Below, in pieces: positions 6,222-9,883 of a stretch of 9,883 nucleotides of DNA. Source of the DNA: an uncultured Flavobacteriales bacterium (lineage in GTDB: Bacteria; Bacteroidota; Bacteroidia; Flavobacteriales; Crocinitomicaceae); assembly GCA_946478775.1 (NCBI GenBank), contig CAMLDR010000156.1:1-9883 (forward strand). The letters are read 5' to 3'. A program made the translations under genes and the position numbers. The notes beneath the pieces are model-generated. The model saw only the letters and a program-made list of their open reading frames with translations. It made no database searches and was not told the origin of the DNA. The first letter of the stretch is position 1. Each line of letters begins with the position of its first letter.

Positions 6222-6289
6222 ACGGACAAGCTGTTTCTTTCAGGAATCACTAAATTCACCTGCTGAAATCAGCATTCAAACAAAAACTC

Positions 6290-7906
6290 ATGAGATACCT
6301 GTTTCTTTTCCTTTCGATCGTTTGTGCTTCGCTGTCCTACAGTCAATCCACTCATGCAGACTCATTACGTGGAGCTTACAGCTCTTCCCGCAGCTGGTGG
6401 GATCTGAAACACTACGACTTGAGCGTTACATTTGATATCGAAAAGAAGGAAATTCATGGAAAGAACAGTATTCAATTCTCCCAAGTCGTTGATGAGCATC
6501 CAAAAAGTTCAGAATTCCAACTGGATTTGCAGGAACCGATGATTTTCGATAGTGTCATCGGTAAAGCAAATGGAAAAAAACTTCCATTCCGAAAGGATGG
6601 CAATGCTTATTTTATTTCTCGTGTTTCTGATGATGAGATTACCGTATACTTCCACGGAAAACCCAAAGTAGCCAAACGCGCACCCTGGGACGGAGGAATT
6701 ATCTGGACAAAAGATGCGAATGGGAAACCCTGGGTTACCATTGCCTGCCAGGGACAGGGAGCAAGTGTCTGGTTTCCTTGCAAAGATTCGCAAGTTGATG
6801 AACCGGATAACGGCGTAACGATGCACTACACCTGTCAGTCAGATTTGGTTTGTGTGAGTAACGGAAGCTTTTTGGGTAAAGAAACAAATGACTTAGGTCA
6901 ATCGACCTACTCCTGGAAAGTCAGTAATCCGATCAATAATTACTGCATGATCCCATACATTGGGGATTATGTAAACCTGCACGAACATTTTACAGGTGAA
7001 AAAGGAAAACTGGAAATCGACTACTGGGTCTTGAGAGGAAATGAAGAGAAAGCAAAAAAACACTTCCAGGATGCTCCCAGAACATTGAAAGCACTGGAAT
7101 ACTGGTTTGGTCCCTACCCTTTCTACGAAGACGGCTACAAACTCGTTGAAGCACCTCACCTGGGAATGGAACACCAAAGTGCCGTAGCCTATGGAAATGG
7201 TTTCAAAAACGGTTACCTCGGCTCTGATTTAAGTAACACAGGAGTTGGCCTGAAATGGGATTTCATCATTGTGCACGAAAGCGGTCACGAATGGTACGGG
7301 AACAATATTACCTCCAAAGACATCGCCGATATGTGGGTGCACGAAGGATTTACCTGCTACAGCGAAACCTTGTTTACAGAATACTGGTTCGGGAAAGACG
7401 ATGCGGATAAATACTGCCTGGGACTTCGGAAAAACATTCTAAACGACAAGCCTGTTATCGGTCCATACGGAGTAAACACGGAAGGAAGTGGTGATATGTA
7501 CTACAAAGGAGCAAACATGCTTCACACCATCCGAACGATCTATGCAAATGATTCGCTGTTCCGCATGATGCTGCGCAAGATGAATGCAACTTATTATCAT
7601 CAGACAGTTACTACTCAGCAAATCGAACAGTTTATGTCTGCCGAACTGGGAATGGACCTGTCCAAAGTGTTTGATCAATACCTGAGAACAAAAAATCCGC
7701 CCACTTTACAGCTGAAATACAAGAGCAACAAGGTAAAATTCCGCTGGACAAACTGCATCGAAGGGTTTAACATGCCGATCATGAACGGAAAACAAAGACT
7801 GGATTGCAGTTCCAAATGGAGTTCTTATTCGATCGGGCACGATTATTCGTTTGAACTGAATACCAATTTGTATGTTTTAAAAGCGGAATCGGGTAAGAAA
7901 AAATAA
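6290..7906 (+). CDS. Secreted M1-family zinc metallopeptidase (aminopeptidase)
   Basis: 538 aa with an N-terminal signal peptide (about 1-19, hydrophobic core FLFLSIVCASLSYS) for export. Gluzincin catalytic site HESGH-x18-E: H329, E330, H333 and E352 in WVHEGF bind zinc and activate water. The substrate-recognition motif reads GMEHQ at 292-296, with E294 in the position of the alpha-amine-binding glutamate of GAMEN. Catalytic tyrosine candidate is Y404 in MYYKGANML. An N-terminal beta domain (about 40-230) precedes the catalytic domain. The protein stops after a short C-terminal part, so it lacks the large ARM-type domain of PepN-class enzymes; this short form is common in Bacteroidota. No T9SS sorting domain is seen, so it is probably periplasmic or outer-membrane associated. 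Likely removes N-terminal residues from peptides during scavenging. Confidence 0.93.
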   Translation: MRYLFLFLSIVCASLSYSQSTHADSLRGAYSSSRSWWDLKHYDLSVTFDIEKKEIHGKNSIQFSQVVDEHPKSSEFQLDLQEPMIFDSVIGKANGKKLPFRKDGNAYFISRVSDDEITVYFHGKPKVAKRAPWDGGIIWTKDANGKPWVTIACQGQGASVWFPCKDSQVDEPDNGVTMHYTCQSDLVCVSNGSFLGKETNDLGQSTYSWKVSNPINNYCMIPYIGDYVNLHEHFTGEKGKLEIDYWVLRGNEEKAKKHFQDAPRTLKALEYWFGPYPFYEDGYKLVEAPHLGMEHQSAVAYGNGFKNGYLGSDLSNTGVGLKWDFIIVHESGHEWYGNNITSKDIADMWVHEGFTCYSETLFTEYWFGKDDADKYCLGLRKNILNDKPVIGPYGVNTEGSGDMYYKGANMLHTIRTIYANDSLFRMMLRKMNATYYHQTVTTQQIEQFMSAELGMDLSKVFDQYLRTKNPPTLQLKYKSNKVKFRWTNCIEGFNMPIMNGKQRLDCSSKWSSYSIGHDYSFELNTNLYVLKAESGKKK

Positions 7907-7915
7907 TCAAAACCT

Positions 7916-7923
7916 TATCTTTG
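7916..7923 (+). promoter_or_regulatory. Bacteroidota -7 promoter box (TATCTTTG)
   Basis: A perfect match to TAnnTTTG, 17 nt before the ATG of the choice-of-anchor L gene and 9 nt after the M1 peptidase stop, giving a leader of roughly 13-15 nt. A TTG -33 element is not evident upstream, so the box is supported by the consensus and position alone. It implies the surface protein has its own promoter. Confidence 0.6.
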
Positions 7924-7940
7924 TTCCCTAAATCAACGCC

Positions 7941-8993
7941 ATGAAATATATCCATCCACTTATAGTCTTGTTCTTACCATTGACTGCTTTCGGTCAGCTA
8001 ACCATTGGAGGTTATAATCCGAACGATTTTGTGTCAACTGCTTTATCCAGCGCCAATGCTTCTGTATCCAATGTCAGCTACACAGGCTACAACGGAGCAA
8101 TTTGTTATTTCTCGGCAAATATGCAGAATATGCCTTTTACTTCAGGGTTATTAATGACTACGGGAAGATCCAACAATGCTGTCGGTCCGAATAATGATTC
8201 TAAAGCATATCTGGATAATAGCTACCCCGGTTATGCTCCATTGAATAGTGTGATTGGAGCATCCACTTTAAATGCATCTGTTATGTCTTTTGATCTTATT
8301 CCAACAGGTGATACACTCCGAATCAGATACATTTTTGGGTCCGAAGAGTATCCGGAGTATGTGGGTTCTCAATTTGTGGATGGTTGTGCAATATTTATAT
8401 CCGGTCCGGGAATAATCGGTACTCAAAACATCGCACGTTTACCAAATGGAGCTACAATTACAGTCAATAATGTAAACAATGGAAATCCCGGAGGAACCAG
8501 CTCCGGAATTGGTAGTTCTCCGGCAGTTAACCCAATGTATTATGTAAATAATGGAAATGGAGGGCAAGCTCCGTATAATTCGAATAACACCTATTTGCAA
8601 TACGATGGTTTAACGGTCCCACTGACTGCAAAATCAGCCGTTGATCCAGGTCAAACATATCATATAACTATTGCAATTGCTGACGCAGGTGATGCAATTT
8701 ACGATTCCGGAATTTTTATTGAAGAAGGAGGAATCACCGCCGGAATAAACGAAAATGATCTCGAAAACTTCGTTGTGATCAATTATAATGCGGATAGTCA
8801 GCAGGCTCAAATAAAATGGACAGATTCATTGGGGAGCTTGAATTATTCCATAGTGGATTTATCCGGAAAGATTTTGACTCAATCCAAAATTACAGAAACC
8901 ACTTTTGTAGATATGAGCAATTATTCATCCGGTATGTATTTAATCCTTGTAGAAGGAACAAAGGGAATGATCTCAAAAAAAGTCATTCGCTAA
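7941..8993 (+). CDS. Choice-of-anchor L surface/secreted protein with T9SS sorting domain
   Basis: 350 aa. Signal peptide at about 1-19 (LIVLFLPLTAFGQ, cut near Q19). Residues about 25-265 form a choice-of-anchor L domain: SGLLMTTGRSNNAVGPNN, LIPTGDTLRIRYIFGSEEYPEYV (FGSEEYPEY at 132-140), DGCAIFISGPG and the late ITIAIADAGDAIYDSGIFIE are its hallmarks. C55 and C149 could pair. The C-terminal 75 residues form a type IX secretion (type A) sorting domain: LNYSIVDLSGKIL, then YSSGMYLILV and the basic end SKKVIR. The domain is cut on the cell surface, leaving the protein secreted or attached to lipopolysaccharide. It is short for this group, with a single domain and no repeats. The function of the domain is unknown; adhesion or colonisation is a guess. 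T9SS machinery is not in the window. Confidence 0.93.
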   Translation: MKYIHPLIVLFLPLTAFGQLTIGGYNPNDFVSTALSSANASVSNVSYTGYNGAICYFSANMQNMPFTSGLLMTTGRSNNAVGPNNDSKAYLDNSYPGYAPLNSVIGASTLNASVMSFDLIPTGDTLRIRYIFGSEEYPEYVGSQFVDGCAIFISGPGIIGTQNIARLPNGATITVNNVNNGNPGGTSSGIGSSPAVNPMYYVNNGNGGQAPYNSNNTYLQYDGLTVPLTAKSAVDPGQTYHITIAIADAGDAIYDSGIFIEEGGITAGINENDLENFVVINYNADSQQAQIKWTDSLGSLNYSIVDLSGKILTQSKITETTFVDMSNYSSGMYLILVEGTKGMISKKVIR

Positions 8994-9041
8994 ACACAGA
9001 ATCCTGCGTGTATCATTTTGTTAATTAAATCTGCTCACCGA

Positions 9042-9074
9042 TTGAAAAACACCTTTTTGATTTTGGTACTTTTG
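9042..9074 (+). promoter_or_regulatory. Bacteroidota promoter: TTG (-33) and TACTTTTG (-7)
   Basis: TTG at 9042-9044 and a perfect TAnnTTTG (TACTTTTG at 9067-9074) are 22 bp apart, within the range usual for Bacteroidota sigma factors. The -7 box ends 16 nt before the ATG at 9091, and the short leader is A-rich (AAAAAAATCAAAAAG), the normal translation-promoting arrangement in a phylum that lacks a strong Shine-Dalgarno. It is the best-supported promoter in the window. Confidence 0.7.
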
Positions 9075-9090
9075 TAAAAAAATCAAAAAG

Positions 9091-9883
9091 ATGCTGACGA
9101 TTGATCCGAAAGAACTTCCCGTACCAAAACTCCATGGTTATTTACTTGGAGCTATTGGCCCGCGACCCATCGCTTTCGCTTCAACGATCGACGAAAACGG
9201 GGTGAATAACTTATCTCCCTTTAGCTTTTTCAACGTTTTTTCGGCAGCACCTCCGATCCTGATTTTTTCTCCGGCAAGAAACGGAAGAACAAATACCACA
9301 AAAGACACTTACAACAATGTCAAAACTATTCCGGAAGTAGTTATTAACATTGTTAACATGGATATCCTGCATCAAATGAGTCTGAGCAGTTCTCCATACG
9401 GACCGGAAGTGGATGAATTCGTAAAAGCAGGACTTACTCCCGTGAAATCGGAAACGATTAGACCTATGCGCGTTTTGGAAGCCCCCGTTCAATTTGAATG
9501 CAAAGTATTGGAAGTAAAAGAACTGGGCGATCAGGGCGGTGCAGGAAACCTGGTAATCTGCGAAGTAACCAAAATCCACATTCACGAAGAAATCCTGGCG
9601 GAAGACGGAACGATTGACCAAAAGAAAATCAACCTGGTAGCACGTATGGGTGGAAACTGGTACTGTCATGCCAATGAAGCTTCCATGTTTGAAGTCACCA
9701 AGCCAATCACCACGATCGGCATCGGTTTTGATCAGCTTCCGGAGGATATTCGCACAAGTTCAGTCCTTTCCGGAAATGATCTGGCTCAGTTGGCAGGCAT
9801 TACAGAAATCCCGAATGAAACCGATGTGAACGAGTATAAATTATTGGAATTAAGTGATTTATTCCTAACTTTAGAAGACGAAC
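9091..9883 (+). CDS. Flavin reductase-family (FMN-binding split barrel) protein, 3' truncated by window end
   Basis: 264 codons are open to the last base with no stop, so the C-terminus is missing. The N-terminal GYLLGAIGPRPIAFASTIDENGVNNLSPFSFFNVFSAAPPILIFSPARN (about 16-65) is the typical flavin-binding start: PRPIAFASTID and NLSPFSFFNVFS contact FMN. The following VVINIVNMDIL and the DEFVKAGLTPV stretch are also diagnostic of the flavin reductase-like/DIM6-NTAB family. Members bind FMN and reduce flavin or act as oxidoreductases. No partner monooxygenase is visible. ATG 9091 is well placed, with a promoter just upstream and the conserved MLTIDPKEL start. No signal peptide, so cytosolic. 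Family assignment is firm; the actual substrate is unknown. Confidence 0.93.
   Translation, partial: MLTIDPKELPVPKLHGYLLGAIGPRPIAFASTIDENGVNNLSPFSFFNVFSAAPPILIFSPARNGRTNTTKDTYNNVKTIPEVVINIVNMDILHQMSLSSSPYGPEVDEFVKAGLTPVKSETIRPMRVLEAPVQFECKVLEVKELGDQGGAGNLVICEVTKIHIHEEILAEDGTIDQKKINLVARMGGNWYCHANEASMFEVTKPITTIGIGFDQLPEDIRTSSVLSGNDLAQLAGITEIPNETDVNEYKLLELSDLFLTLEDE

Noticed and set aside
6261..6274. Short inverted repeat TGCTGA-AA-TCAGCA upstream of the M1 peptidase
   Set aside because: Six-base arms with a 2-nt spacer are expected by chance, and no regulator family is indicated.
8994..9041. Terminator after the choice-of-anchor L gene
   Set aside because: Only a weak ACAC/GTGT pairing with a bulge is present and no T run follows, so no intrinsic terminator can be claimed.
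9211..9669. 152-codon open frame on the minus strand
   Set aside because: It lies inside the flavin reductase gene, whose conserved protein reads on the plus strand; the minus-strand product resembles no family.

Overview
The window looks like chromosome from a Bacteroidota bacterium, most likely of the Flavobacteriales/Cryomorphaceae–Fluviicola type. The evidence is a type IX secretion (T9SS) C-terminal sorting domain at 8760-8990, a 'choice-of-anchor L' surface protein, an alpha-oxoamine synthase of the Bacteroidota sphingolipid/sulfonolipid type, Bacteroidota -7 promoter boxes (TAnnTTTG) at 7916-7923 and 9067-9074, no clear Shine-Dalgarno sequences, and A/T-rich intergenic repeats. No rRNA, tRNA, CRISPR array, insertion sequence or phage gene is visible.

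Layout. 25-1293 (+) is a PLP-dependent serine palmitoyltransferase-like enzyme, closed by a strong intrinsic terminator at 1349-1384. 1489-2727 (+) is a six-TM HisKA_2 sensor histidine kinase with no response regulator beside it. It converges on a MarC-family membrane protein (2833-3459, -). The gap between them holds a 7-bp microsatellite of about 8.4 copies that runs into the marC-type stop codon. The divergent gap 3460-3617 carries a perfect 32-bp palindrome. A class I SAM methyltransferase follows (3618-4277, +), then an imperfect inverted repeat (4282-4340).

A compact three-gene cluster comes next: OsmC-family peroxidase-like protein (4354-4821), HPP-family membrane protein (4832-5452) and a zinc-ribbon plus RNA polymerase alpha-CTD-like helix-hairpin-helix protein (5424-5744, overlapping HPP by 29 nt). 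After a repeat-rich spacer with a two-tier hairpin come a DUF1801 protein (5856-6221), a secreted M1 metallopeptidase (6290-7906), a secreted choice-of-anchor L/T9SS protein (7941-8993) and a flavin reductase-family protein that runs off the window end (9091-9883).

Most genes are recognisable housekeeping or accessory families. I see no defence island, biosynthetic cluster or clearly new multi-gene system. The observations that most deserve a second look are the four different intergenic repeat structures, the uncharacterised OsmC–HPP–zinc-ribbon/alpha-CTD cluster, and the substrate of the first enzyme (serine or cysteate). Functions are assigned from motifs read by eye; no database search was run.
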